This document shows, in pieces, positions 47,780 to 60,110 of a stretch of 64,000 bases of DNA. A program made the translations under genes and the position numbers. The first letter of the stretch is position 1. Each line of letters opens with the position of its first letter. Source of the stretch: Corythucha ciliata (lineage: Eukaryota > Arthropoda > Insecta > Hemiptera > Tingidae); NCBI GenBank assembly GCA_038030265.1, contig CM075943.1, positions 16,864,001 to 16,928,000 of the forward strand. Reading direction: 5' to 3'. Below the pieces are notes generated by a model. It had not been told where the DNA came from. It did not search any database and worked only from the letters and a program-made list of their open reading frames with translations.

Positions 47780-48477
47780 AGGTTAAGACTTAACACCTTC
47801 AGTGGCTTGAAGGCGTCTTTCAAATACCAGTTTTTTTAAGGTCAAGGTCACCCCATGGGTAGCGGGAATGGGTAAGGCAGTTTTTTTGGTTCTCTTTTGG
47901 CGTTATCGGCTGTGAACATATTGGCGCCTCGGGTTTGGCGCGTTATAAGGTTTCCCGGGCAATTTTGCGACAGTTCATTCGTCCACGAAAATAGACCCCC
48001 ACACCCCTGTTCTGTTGAAAATTAATGAACCTTGACTAACTACATTTAAAAAAGGGGGTTTTCTGAGTGATAAGTCTATTCGCATACCGGCAAGATTATA
48101 ATTTGAAATACTCAACGAATATTTATGGGGTCGGTACCTATAAGGTTAAGGTTGCAAACCCGCCCCGGGACAGTCCCGGTTTTGCTAATTTTATCCCGCA
48201 TCTCGGGCAACGTTATCCCGGAACTCAAACTATCCCGGATTCTGCTCTTCCATTCTAAAAAATTGACATTGCGAACATACAATGTCTGTTCACAAAGAAA
48301 AAGTGTAGTGTAGAGCTGCTCTACACACTTTTTCTGCCCTGCTGCACGGCAGAGCACAAACACTACAAACAGCCGTGTTACCTTCTCTGTAACCTAAAGC
48401 CCCCCTCTCACCACCCCTTCATCTTTACACCAACCTGCCCAAATTTCTCGCGAACCCTTTTGGGGTGCACTAGGTGC
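47780..48477. other. non-coding stretch with a small palindrome
   Basis: No gene is recognised. At 48293-48334 GAAAAAGTGTAGTGTAGAG pairs with CTCTACACACTTTTTC around a CTG loop with a 3-nt bulge, a compact hairpin. Confidence 0.5.
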
Positions 48478-48745
48478 GGGACTTCCTAATCTGCTGACCA
48501 AAAAAAAAAGTGCCACCGCACCCATGAGTCATCCGATCTCTACCAAATTTGGCATGGTGGCATTCCAACACAATCCCTAGGTGCCACCGAGGTCAAAACA
48601 TCAAATTTATTTCAAGTACTGGTACTTCCCCCCGGACCGGTTCAGTGATGTACTGTGAAAAAGTGCCACCGCGCCCATGAGTCATCCGATCTCTACCAAA
48701 TTTGGCATTGCAACACAATCCCCAGGTGCCACCGAGGTCAAAACA
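48478..48745 (+). mobile_element. half-copy of the foldback transposon found at 4877
   Basis: It starts with the same terminus, GGGACTTCCTAATCTGCTGA, followed by the A-run and GTGCCACCGC. It contains one full 154-bp-type unit and a partial second one (with a small deletion), then stops at GAGGTCAAAAC without the second terminus. It proves that GGGACTTCC... belongs to the element and not to the LINE. Confidence 0.85.
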
Positions 48746-48747
48746 GT

Positions 48748-48927
48748 AACATTCTGAGGTATCTAAAAGCTCCTCCGCTGCCAGCCCCGAAATCGTTTGT
48801 GATACGCAGAAATATGCAAGTAGTCACCGAACCTGAAATAAACCGTGAATACGAATACGCAGATGACGGTGAAGTGAAATGTACCACAATGCAGTTTCTC
48901 GCTAAAATTTTGAGGGTTATTACATGA
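48748..48927 (+). other. open segment, possible exon remnant
   Basis: The plus strand is open from before 48750 to a stop at 48927, and its translation has an ordinary composition (ending AKILRVIT). It could be a coding exon fragment, but I find no family motif, and it directly abuts the foldback element. The function is unknown. Confidence 0.2.
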
Positions 48928-49109
48928 ACTGCGAAAAATTGACATACAATTAACATATTATTTATAATGTAACTAATTGCATTAGAGAAAACAAAAAACA
49001 AGTGCGAATCATGCTCGTCATGAAACACGAAGTGAGTACACATACAAATAACCAAACAATACAAATTTAAAAATAACCACGAAATCAAACGTACCAATTT
49101 TTACTGTTG

Positions 49110-50865
49110 TTTAGGAATCAATGCAGTTCAGTTGAAATAAGAAATTTTGGGTTTTTGGTTCCAGCTAAATTACAAAAATTTGGCAAGTTTCGGGAACAGT
49201 TTTCCAAGTGGCAGCTTTCCTCGCGGTTTAGCCGGCCACCAAAATCGCCTTGCTCTACTAAAAATGGCTTGACGTCCATTCACGGCCTAAAAATAGCGAA
49301 ATTATAGTTATTTTCATCGTAAAAACGGCTAAACTGACTATAATCGCTCTCCAAAATGACAAAACTTACGATTCGCGCCTTTAAAGTAGCTGTTTGCGCC
49401 CTAGAATAGCCAAACAGGGAATTATACCGCTCTGAAAATAGCCAAACTGAGTTCACGTGCCATAAAAATGGCTATAGCTGACGATTCATGCAGCCCTGAA
49501 AATGTCTAAATCGACTATTAGCGCGCTAAAAATAACCAAACTGCCGATTTCCTATTCTAAAAATGGCCAAACTGATTCTACTCGCCCTACAAATGGCTAA
49601 ATTGACGATTATTCGCACACCCTGAAAATGCCAAACAGATTATTCCTGCCCTGAAAACGTGCAAAATCGACCATTTGTGTGCCGAGAATGGCCTAACTGA
49701 CAATTCTTGTCTTGTGGGATGACGGGACTGATGGGCAATGGCGGTCCTGCACCTATCGTGGCCTGGGACAGAAATCTCCAAGAGGCCCCTCTAAATAGAG
49801 TTTTTCAGCAGCAAATTTAGCAATTTTTTCTATATTTTAGCAGAGAATTAGCACTGTCCCCGGTTTGAGCTGAAAATAACAGGTTTTAAGTTGAATTGAA
49901 GTTGAAAATTTGAGGAAACACGAAGTCTCCTAATTTTAGCCGGGCCAAAAATTGATTTGTTTAAGCCGCAAATTTGCCATTTTTTTACATTTTAGCACCT
50001 CATTAGCAATTTTTTTACTTTTAGCTCTATATTATCGCTTCTTCGCAGTTCTAGCCGCGAATCAGCAGTTTTTTTTTATAGCCTGGCTTTTGCAGTTTTT
50101 CTCAATTTTAGCCACAAAGATGCCTTCAGAAGGCGAGGATTCAAGTTCGGAAATTTTACCACACTTTGTCCGCGAATTGGTGATTTTCCTTAAGTTTAGC
50201 CGCGAACTAGCGCTTTTTCTCAGTTTTAATAGCAGCGCAGTAGCACTTCTATGACCCGTGAATTCGCAAATGTTCTCAAATTTATAGCCACGAATTGGTG
50301 TTTTTCGCCATTTTAGCCGCAGATTAGCTTTTTTAGCAGCGAATTAGCACTTTTTCTCAATTTAAGTCGAAAATTGGAGTTTGTCTTAATTTTGGCCGAG
50401 CTAATTAGTGATATTTTCAATTTTAGTCGCGTTGTTTAGCCCCACATTAGCAATTTTTTTCAACTTTCTGTTAAGGATTAGCTCTGTTTTTCAGTTTGAG
50501 CCTTGAAGCTTTCAGAAGCTACGGATTTTTGTTTTCTCCTTTTTAGCTGGGATTTAGTTTTTTTTTTTCATTTGTATCTATCCGATTTTAGACGTTTTAG
50601 ATATATGCAGCGATTTTTCTCGATTTTAGCTGTTAAATAGCGTTTTATGCTACTTTTGCATTGAATTTTTATCTATACTCTCTTTTTCATATGCGAATTT
50701 TTATATGGAATTTCAGTTGTGAATTTTGCCGCGTTAGCAAGTTGCACATTAACGATCAGCACATTAGTGCGCTTAAGGACCTAACGAAACAGGGGACGGT
50801 GCATTTTCTTCATTTTAGCCGCGAATTTTCCTCAAGAAGGCGCGAATTTTCCAAAATTTGAGACA
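49110..50865. repeat. family C array followed by family A array
   Basis: Family C units (CCCTAAAAATGGCCAAACTG) run from about 49230 to 49700. From about 49800 to 50860 forward family A units (TTTTAGCCGCGAATTAGCG) take over. No gene is visible. Confidence 0.8.
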
Positions 50866-50869
50866 CTAG

Positions 50870-51635
50870 AAGCACTCTTGGGGCCTCAATCGAATATTTA
50901 GTCCGCACTCTTTGTTGATATCATCACTTGCAACGTTTGGAGAGACTGAAATTCGTAGAAAAGAGACAATAATAAATCGCTGTCACACCGTCCAACCTTT
51001 TCACATATGTACCTACATCAATGAATATAGAACCTAAAAATCCTCAATTTTAGTGCATTTTATTTATGTGATAATGTTCCGTATTTAAGCTCTTCGGAGA
51101 TCCTATCTGATAGGGCGCCCGCGGCGGTCTGCCCCCTCGCCACTACCTCGGTAAGCTTCGCACCTTGAAAATGAATAAACAGACTCCCTGCCATGGTATC
51201 CGCGCTATTTGAAGCTACTACAGACCATTCGTGCCTTCAAAGAGTGTATCAGCAACCAAAAAATGTCCGAACATGGCTGGGACTTTTACGCAGGCTGTTT
51301 CCACAATATATTGGTTCCCCATAGATTCTCACCGGGAGTTGTCCCAAAAGCAATCGGTTTGATTAACCCGTTAAGTCCACTGTTTACCCGTTAATGAAAC
51401 CCGTTAGGCAAATGAGCTCCTTGATTAGCACTAAGTCGTTTGGATGAGTGCTTAACCTACTTGTCCAATTAAATTATCGCTGATCATGTAAACAACACTT
51501 GAAAGTCATTCGATTACTCTCGACTTTTTTCTCGCTAAAACAAACAAATAAATCGTCAATCGGGGGCAATTATTGCTTGTTGCCGAGTGAAGATACAGTC
51601 AAAGTGGCATCAGTGAAAGCCAACGTTGCGTCGCT
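50870..51635 (+). promoter_or_regulatory. upstream region of the cathepsin B-like gene
   Basis: This is mostly unique sequence. An arthropod initiator-like TCAGT lies at 51610-51614, about 25 bp before the start codon. No clear TATA box sits 30 bp upstream of it. I see no other gene. Confidence 0.3.
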
Positions 51636-54019
51636 ATGGCCGTTCCTTTTTTCTTGCTATGCCTTTTGGGCGTAGTTTCGGCCCGACTCAATTTGACCGA
51701 TGGAGACTTTTTGATAAATTTTGTCAACTCCCGTCAATCGACATGGAAGGTATAACATCACAAAAAAACTATTGATTTGTGCTTATATTGCCCCTCTTCT
51801 TATGTGTTGCAATTGAACTGCTCCGTGGTTCTGGGGACCCTCTTAATTCCCTTTAAGTATTGAAAAGTCGGGAGGGTATACATATAGACAATTAATTAAT
51901 TTTTTGAGTAATACATTCTTTTTTCTTTACACCGACTAGTTTCGGGGCAGTGCGCCCCATTTTCAAGGCATCCTCAAGCCTAGACGGGAGGGTGTTCGCC
52001 AGGGTTTGGCCAAAATAGAAAAGAAAATTATTTTTTGGTCCTAACGAAAAGATTCGAGGGAATGATTTGTGTTAAAACTTAAATGTTAAAACTAGATCCC
52101 CCTCCCCACACCGCGAGATGTTTTTTCCTACGTGGACATTTCTGCTGGTGCCAAGTATTGATGAAACGACAAGAGAAAAATCTCAGAAATCGCGAGATTT
52201 TCAAGAGGGTATCAAAAACCAACAAGATGGATATATTGAATAAATCTGTCGCCGGTATTTTTAATTAATAAATAAATTAAACTGATGTTATCCGGACGAC
52301 GATGGAAGGGCATAGCGAGAAAAAATGGCTCCCCGGCGGGATTTGAACCCGCAACCTCTGGATTACCAGTCCAGCACGCTGCCAATTGCGCCACGGAGAC
52401 GCCTTTAGGGGTTCGGCGTGGTTTACCGATCAGGAGAAACACCTAGAGTTTCGAGAAACAATGGACCCAGGTGGGGTTCGGCTTAGCTTATCCCTCGGAG
52501 TACGACTCCCAAAGGCGTTTCCGTGGCGCAATAGCAGCGTGCTGGACTGGTAATCCAGAGGCTGCGGGTTCAAATCCCGCCGGGGAGCCAATTTTTTCTC
52601 GAAACTCGAATCATGTTGGGCTATGCCCTTCCATCGTCGTCCGGATAACATCAGTTTAATTTATTTATTAACCAACAAGATAATTCAGAAAAAAAGAGAT
52701 ATGACTATAGAAATAATAGATAGTTATAGATTATTAGAAATAAAGAGGATTGACTATAGTTTTCAAGTCCTAAGTTCAAGTTTAGTCTGGGATATGACGT
52801 GTTTTTTATTTTTAGGCTCATCATAATTTCGACCAGAAGACGCTTCCACTGTATGCAGCAAAACTTGCAGGCGAGGGAACGGAAAGCCCTACGGGGGTTT
52901 CAGACGGTTACGACGGAGACAACGTATTCGTGTCGAAACGAGTCAAACGGGATGACGTCACTATACCAGACACATTCGACGCCAGGGATCAGTGGAAGAA
53001 TTGCTCGAGCATTGGTAAAGTTCGAGATCAGGGACCTTGCTCTTCTGGTTGGGTAAGTTCGTAAAGGGACACATTTTCTTTTTTGGTCGGATGAAAACAT
53101 TTGTTTTTGACCGTGCAGGCGATTGCCTCAGTGACAGCTCTAACGGACAGATTTTGCATCGCTTCCGATGGTGCATTCACGAAGGAATTTTCGGCTCAGC
53201 AACTTCTTGAGTGTTGCACAATGTGCGGTAACTGTAAAACTGGTTACTCTAAAACCGCCTGGTATTACATAGCCTTCAATGGCATTATCACGGAGGAGGT
53301 TATCAATCGAATGAGGTCAGTGCGCAGGCTGGATCTATAGCATATCCTCTCCTATATGAAAACATGACCTCTACCTCCATTTTCAGGGTTGTAAGCCTTA
53401 CGATATAGCACCTTGCGAGCACAGCATTTTCAAATCCAACACCCTCAACTTCTGCACGTCTGTGGAAACTCCTGAAATTAGTAATTGTCAAAATGAGTGT
53501 ACTTCGAAAAATTACGGAGGCAATTACGCCACTGATGTCCATTTTGGTAATGGCTTCCCGTCCTTTAATCGAGACGTGAACCCTCTAAATTTTTATATGT
53601 TTTACTCGGTTCAGTACAAACTGTAACACCGTTGAACACCGTCAACGAAATCCAGAAGGAAATTGTTACCGGCGGCCCTGTTCAAGCTACGATTAACATT
53701 TACGAAGATATGCTTTACTACAAGACAGGTAACTCAAGAAATTTTAATACAAAACAAAAATAAAACACTCCCTCCGCATCCTCCCCTCTGTACTACAGGT
53801 GTGTACAGTCACTTCACTGGTAACAAGATAGGAAGTCACGCAGTGAAAATCATCGGTTGGGGCGAAGAAAATAGCACTTCGTATTGGCTAGTTGTCAACT
53901 CGTGGAACACCAATTGGGGTGAGAGTGGTCTCTTCAAGATACTTAGAGGACAGAATGAGTGCGGAATCGAAACAAGCGTTTACTCGCCTACACCGGATCT
54001 AACCATTTTTAAGAAATAA
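51636..54019 (+). CDS. cathepsin B-like protein with Cys-to-Gly active site, 6 exons, 341 aa
   Basis: A papain-family (C1A) lysosomal/gut protease homologue. Exons: 51636-51749, 52816-53052, 53119-53298, 53387-53546, 53615-53728, 53799-54019; phases 0, 0, 0, 1, 1 agree and introns are GT-AG. A signal peptide is visible ([16 protein letters not shown]). A propeptide leads to a likely cleavage near VKRDD before [11 protein letters not shown]. The active-site block reads [10 protein letters not shown]: the residue that should be the nucleophilic Cys (QGSCGSCW in cathepsin B) is Gly116. His282 ([11 protein letters not shown]) and Asn302 ([11 protein letters not shown]) remain. Of the occluding-loop His pair, only the first survives (CEHS, His189, Ser190). 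CNGG reads CKTG. The gene therefore cannot be a normal cysteine protease, yet splicing and frame are clean, so it is probably an expressed inactive paralogue. Confidence 0.93.
52328..52400 (-). tRNA. tRNA-like gene, anticodon GGU (Thr), arm 1
   Basis: It folds as a cloverleaf: acceptor GTCTCCG with CGGGGAG (one mismatch at 1:72), D-arm GCGC/GCGT, anticodon stem CTGGA/TCCAG with loop CTGGTAA, and T-arm GCGGG/CCCGC with loop TTCAAAT. A-box TGGCGCAATTGG and B-box GGTTCAAATCC are intact, so RNA polymerase III could read it. As part of a repeated inverted element it is more likely a SINE head than a working tRNA gene. Confidence 0.55.
52517..52588 (+). tRNA. tRNA-like gene, anticodon GGU (Thr), arm 2
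   Basis: This is the inverted partner of 52328-52400, identical in the anticodon and T arms. The D-loop is shortened (CAATAGCAGCG) and the acceptor stem is weaker (GTTTCCG, two G-U pairs and one mismatch). The internal promoter boxes are preserved. It is probably a decayed copy. Confidence 0.45.
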
Positions 54020-55840
54020 ATTCCTGTCCGATATTATTATTGAGATTGTATTAAATTATAATTATAATAAAATATAATATATTATATTATTTTATAGTAA
54101 GTAATTAAGATAAATAAATGCGTAAAAAAAAATACCGTTCAGCGGTCGAATTTTTATCAACTCACGCACCGTTATCCTGTTTTCGGTTTGAATTGTCAGT
54201 ATTCAATTAACTGTTGGGGGGGGGGGGAGGTGCCGATGAAAACTGGCTATTTTTGTAGCGAAAATTCTGTTTCCGGAGCAAAGTTTCAATATTTGTTTAC
54301 CTGCTGAGGGCAAAATGTGCTGCTTCATAGCCAAATAGCCAGTTTGAGTGCCTGAATTGACGGTACACGAGTGCGAAGTAAAACCGGTTGACGAAATTGC
54401 CAGTTTTACTCGCCAAATATTCCGTTTTTCGGCATGATTTGAACAATTTTTTCAGGACAAATAGTCAGATTTTTAAAGGCAAGTTTAGTCAGGATTTTTT
54501 GGCCACATTATGAGTTCCAGCAATGGTAAAATCGCAATGGGAAAGCGTTGTAAGCAATTTTTTTTTGTTTCGATTTTGCGTCGTTCGAGGTTTATAGTTC
54601 CTCGGACCTTGCCGAATTAAGAAATGCAGGCGGTTTTGGACAAAACGCCCCTCTGAGGGGCACGACGACACGGCGGCGTATATGAGCCTCGTCAGCTTAT
54701 GACGCGGTTATAGCCGTGTCTGGCGTTGTCTGGTATCCGAGCCCAGAAAAAAAATTGCACACTTGCAATTTCACTGATATTTAGCACACAGAAACTTGCA
54801 ATTTATCCGAAATTAAATGGCCCGTATCTTGCAATTTTTCCCAAATAAGAACCGAAACTTGCGTTTTTTGCAAGAGTTAGGACCCGAAAGCCATCGTGAA
54901 TTTTTTCATTGCTCTATTTGTCAGCCTTTGGGTGCTGTCGTGACAGGCTAGCTCTGTGTGTACGGTCTCAATGAAAAAAAGTCCTGAAACTTGCAATTTC
55001 GCGAAGGTTAAGAGGTTAAATTTGCAATTTGCAGGATAACTAGCGACACGAAACCTACAGGTTTGGAGATATTTAGCTCCGAATGACGTAATTTTGCGGC
55101 TATTTGTCTCTATTTTACCAAATGGCAGGTCAAATTGAAAAGTTGTTTATCAATTTTAGCTGTGAGTTAGCGCTTTTTCACAGTTTTAATCGGAGAATTA
55201 AAGGTTTTCACTGTGCCGGTCGCTGTTTATGAGTCCCTTGCAGACCAAGCTGAGTTGAGATATGCAACCGGTCTCGGCCAAAACGTCATTCTAAATGGCC
55301 AAATATGAGCGTTTCGCGTTGTCGTTGCTGGTTCCAGCCGTGTACATACATTTCCACATCACGGCCAGTGTCGGATCTAAGGTAGGGTCCAGTCACTTGC
55401 GGAAAAAAAAATCATCAGGGGTTCTCGAGAGTCGCGAAATGCCAAGTCGTTTAACGGAAAAACTCTCCACCCAAAACACTCCACTCAAATCCGAATGCAC
55501 TCAAAACAAGTAAAGATGAGAGCGTATTTATTTTAAAGATTATTTTATTAATTTTCAGCCTCCCCACTCCCTCGAATTGACAGTTGTGACTATGGTGAGG
55601 AGGGGAGTAATCCCTTAAATGTCCGTAGATAGGGTCATCTAAGCTCAATTATTTATTTAATTGTCGGACACATTAGGAAAAAAAAATGAGTAGTCTACGC
55701 AAAATCCCCACGGCGGGCAAAACGCAACATTCAGGAAAACACTCACGTGAATCGCTCCTCATTCAAGGAAAAATTTACGTGAAATGCCGCGTCAACGGCA
55801 ACAAATATGCGAAACGCTTCATCAAGAGCAATGTTTAGGT
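54020..55840. other. 3' flank of the cathepsin gene, then diverged repeats
   Basis: AATAAA motifs lie at 54015 (overlapping the stop) and near 54065 and 54113, any of which may be the polyadenylation signal. From 54180 the sequence is low-grade repeat: family C-like (GTCAGTTTGAGTG) and CTTGCAATTT-rich units at 54755-55050. No gene is recognised. A G-run lies at 54217-54229. Confidence 0.5.
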
Positions 55841-55844
55841 GACA

Positions 55845-57560
55845 TATTGTCCATTTCATGAAAAAAACTCGTCGGTTTCACAAAACAATTGTTAATTTCA
55901 TAACGAAATTGTCTGTTTTATGAGAAAACTTTCAATTTTATAAGACAACTTTAAGCTTATGAGCATAATGGTTGACTGTATGAGAACATGCATTTTCAGT
56001 TCAACAGGTGTCAATTTTTATGAGTACATCGTCAGTTTAATAAGGAAATAGTCAATTTTATTGCCTTTTTAAAATGAATTTTCAATTTTGTAAGGAAATT
56101 GTTAGTTCGAATCGGAAATTATTAAACTCAGGAGGAAATAGTAAGTTTACTTGGAATCGTTAATTTTAGGACGAAATTGTAAGTTTCGCGAGGAAATTGT
56201 CATTTTTATTAGCAAATTGACATTTTTATCAACGTATTGTCAATTTGATTAAAAAATTGTCAAGTTGAAGCCTAATTAAATTGTCAATTTTACGAAGAAG
56301 TTGTCAATTTCACGAGGAAATTGTCAATTTTGTGAGTAATTTATACATTTCATGAGGAAATTGTCAATTTCACGATGAAATTGTCAATTTCACGATGAAA
56401 TTGTCAATTTCACGACGAAATTATCTATTTTATGAGGAAATTGTTAATTTTATAGGGAAATTATCGACTTTATAAGGAAATTGTCAATTTTATGAGGTAA
56501 TTGTATATTTAATTAGGAGATTGTATATTTTATTAGGAAATCGTGAATTTTATGAGTAATTTCTACATTTTATGAGGAAATCGTCAATTTTATGAGGAAA
56601 TGATCAATTTTATAGGGAAATGGTCTATTTCATGATGAAATAGAGGAAACAGAATAATAAATTGTCAAATATATGAGAAATTTATACAGTTTATGAGGAA
56701 ATCGTGCGTTTCATGAGGAAATTATCCATTTTATGAGGAAATTGTCAATTTTATGAGTAAATAACCAATTTTACAGGGAAATCGTCTATATCGTGGGGAA
56801 ATTGTCAATTTTACGACGAAATTGTATATTATATGAGGAAATTGTCAGTTTTATGAAAAAATAATCAGTTTTAAAGGGAAATTGTCCATTTCATAATGAA
56901 ATTGTCCATTTCATAAGGAAATTGTCAACTTTATAAAGAAATTGTCAGTTTCATGAGGAAATTTTACATTGTATTAGAGGATTGTATATTTTACTAGGAA
57001 ATCGTGCGTTTCATGAGGAAATTATCCATTTTATGAGGAAATTGTCAATTTTATGAGTAATTTACACATTTTATGAGGAAATCGTCAATTTTATGACGAA
57101 ATAATCAATTTTATAGGGAAATTGTCTATTTCATGATGAATAGCGGAAATAGAATAATAAATTGTCAAATTTATGAGAAATTTATACATTTTAAGAGGAA
57201 ATTGTCGATTTTATGAGGAAATTGTCAATTTTATGACGAAATTGTATATTTTATCAGGAAATTGTCAATTTTATGAGTAAATAACCAATTTTACAGGGAA
57301 ATTGTCTACATCGTGGGGAAATTGTCAATTTTATGACGAAATTGTAAATTTTATGAGGAAATTGTCAGTTTTATGAAAAAATAATCAGTTTTATAGGGAA
57401 ATCGTCCATTTCATAAGGAAATTGTCAATTTTGTGAGGAAATTGTACATTTTATTAGAAGATTGTATATTTTACTAGGAAATCGTGAATTTCATGAGGAA
57501 ATTATCTATTTTATGAGGGAATTGTCAATTTTATGAGGAAATAATCATATAGGGAAATTG
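55845..57560. repeat. family D 20-nt minisatellite
   Basis: Tandem units of GAGGAAATTGTCAATTTTAT and variants number about 80. Longer blocks recur, for example the AGAATAATAAATTGTCAAAT context at about 56650 and 57150, so a higher-order unit of about 500 bp exists. The array is interrupted at 57560 by the hAT-like insertion and resumes at 60887. Confidence 0.93.
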
Positions 57561-58439
57561 TAGAGGTGTGAAGTGACAGCTTTTGTCGGTCACAGTGACA
57601 ACTAGCTCCGGTGAATTGCAGTCACTGTGACAAAAACCAGTGATTTTGTCACTTAAGTGACTACTGAGGGCCTATTCTATAACTTTTTAATGTCACTATC
57701 ACTGTTTGTTTCCACCCGTCCTCACCATCAACATGAGATTTAATTTGGGGCGGACGGTTGGAAAAGGATATTCCTAGGATTCTGAAATCTTACAGGACAG
57801 GCGGACAGGCCCCCTGTAGCAGTTCGTTTGAGCAAATGCCTAATGTTACCGGACTCGCCGGTATCTGTGTGAATTTCATTCCCAGACCCAACAAAGCCTA
57901 TTAATAGGGCAAATGAGAGACACGATTTTGCAAATCAATTTTGTTTGCGTCGGTTATAAAAAAAATATATAATTCTTTTTCTAACTTTATCCGTGGAAAA
58001 CTCCTATGAACGGCGAACCCACAGCCTCAAATGCAAACATGAAGGTGAGTCATGGATCAAAAACTGCAATGCACGAATTTACCTAGGAACATAGGCATAG
58101 CCAGAGGGGGGCAGGGCTAGGCAGCTGCCCTCCCCTAGACTCAAAAATGCAGATTTAGTGGGGCAGTTGCCCACCCCTAGATGTATTCTGAAAGTGCAAA
58201 TCTTTCAGAATAATCACATTGTGTTTCGTCGGCGCTCACTAAAAAAATAACTTCACGGATTTCACAAATAAAAAAAAAAGTTTCAACGGGTTTTGTCGCT
58301 CACAAAACGGATATCGCAAGGGTGACATAATTCAAAAACCAAATTCGCCGTTTTTGCGTCCTAGAATACCATTTTCGCAGACAGACGCGGATTCAGTATT
58401 TGCTCAAGAGAGGTGCTAGAGAAATGGTGTGGTTCGCTC

Positions 58440-59240
58440 TACTAAAACTGGTTTGACAGCCTTTTTACTGCCTAAAAATAGTTAAAACTAGCTATTTGCA
58501 CTATAAAACGGCTAAAGTAACTAAACTCACGCCTAAAAATACAAAACTGTCGATTCGCGTTTTGAAAATGGCTAAAACTGGACTTCACGCGCCCTAAAAA
58601 TTGGTGGCGACTGGTGAACTTCTGAAAATGCCTAAAAAGATCATGATTACCGCCCGAAAATAGCTAAATCGACCATTCGTGCGCTAAAATTGATCAGACT
58701 GGCCATTCTTGAACCAAATATGACCAGTATGCGCGCTTTTGGCTTGACGGACTAATCAAGCCCTGAAAACGGCCAAAATGACTTCACGTGCCCTGGAAAT
58801 GCCTAAAAAGATTATTCCTTCCCTGAAAATGGCAAAATCGACAATTTGCGCACCAGGAATGGTCAAACTTCATGGCTTGGCTTGATGGACTAGGTATTTG
58901 AGCCCTGAAAATAGCAAAACTGACGATTCGTGTCTTTGAAATGGCTAAAATTACTATATTTAAAACCTAGAAATGGCCGAATTCACTTTACGAGCTCTCG
59001 AAATGGATTACCTTACGAATCGATCTCTAAAAATGTCTGAACAAGTGACTCCTGCCCTGAAAATGGTAAAATAGACCATTCGGAGCGCGCCGAAAATGGC
59101 CAACCTGGCTGTTCTCGCCTTGACTTGGGACGTACTATTCGCTCCAATAATTGGGAAGACTGTGCGCCCTAAAAATGGTAATTATAGCTATTCAAGCCTT
59201 GAAATCGTCAAAACTGACTCTATGTGCCCTGAAAAGCTGT
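58440..59240. repeat. family C array inside the hAT-like element
   Basis: Units of about 30 nt with the theme CCTGAAAATGGCTAAACTGA and GACGATTCGCGC. The same family is found outside the element (32450-33125, 49230-49700), so the element either captured it or seeded it. Confidence 0.75.
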
Positions 59241-60110
59241 GCCCAACACAGTAAAATGTCAATTTTGAAGTAAAATATTCAGTTTTGAGGTAAAGTGATA
59301 TTTTTGGGTGGAACCGCAAGTTTCAGGGTAAAATCGTCAGTTTAGGAACGTTTTTTGGATTAAATCGTAAGTTTTGGAATTAAAACAGTCAGTTTTGGGG
59401 TAAAATGACCAGTTATGTATTAACGTCATCAGTTATGAGGCAACACGTCACCTTTGGCGTGAAATCGTCTGTATTGGTATAAAATCGTCACACTTGCGAT
59501 GAATTTGTCATTTTTTTTTTTTTGTAAAATCACTTGTTTTCAAGGCAGAATGGCCTAAAATCACCCGTTTTGAGGAAAACTTGAGTTAAAGTTTGACATT
59601 GTCAGTTTTGGAGTAAATTATCTAATTTTGAGGGGAAATTGTCGTTTCGGGTGAAAAATATTCATTTTTGAAATGGAACAGTAAATTTTAGTTTAGGTTA
59701 AAATTGCCAGTTTTGTGGTAGCATCTTCATTTGGAGTCAGCACGTCAGCTTTGGCTAGGAATTGTACGTTTTTTTTTTTTTTACTAAAATCGCCAATTGA
59801 AGGATAAAATCGGCAGTTTTTAGTACTAGTGGTCTGTTAATTGTATTTACGATCATTCGTTTTTGATCCGTTTTGGGTTAAACCCGCTATTTTTAGGCGG
59901 AATTCACCAGTTTTGGGGGTAAAGACTTGGATTTTAAAAGTTGTGCTGTGAAATTTTTAGTTATAGGGGTAAACACTTCGTCTTTGGCGTAGAAACGTCA
60001 GTTTTGAAGTAAAATATTCAGTTATACTAGAGTGAAATATTCAGTTTTATTGTTTAAAAACGTCAGTTTTGAGTTAAAACCCGTTATTGTCTGGTTAAAA
60101 GATGTTGAAT
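59240..60110. repeat. family E 20-nt array inside the hAT-like element
   Basis: Units follow GTCAGTTTTGGGGTAAAATC with many variants. Runs of T at about 59511-59524 and 59771-59783 interrupt it. The unit length and the GTCAGTTT start resemble families D and F. Confidence 0.8.

Larger units (their letters stand above)
52229..52669. mobile_element. 441-bp inverted-repeat insertion carrying two tRNA-like genes
   Basis: It lies in intron 1 of the cathepsin B-like gene. AACCAACAAGAT occurs at 52217-52228 and again at 52670-52681, a 12-bp direct repeat expected for a LINE-mobilised insertion. Inside, two arms in opposite orientation each carry a tRNA-like sequence, GCCCTTCCATCGTCGTCCGG and TTAATTTATTTATTA. 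It looks like a tRNA-headed SINE duplicated head to head. Confidence 0.75.

Noticed and set aside
55845..57560. Regular short repeats resembling a CRISPR array
   Set aside because: The units are directly adjacent 20-nt tandem repeats with no unique spacers, and the genome is eukaryotic.
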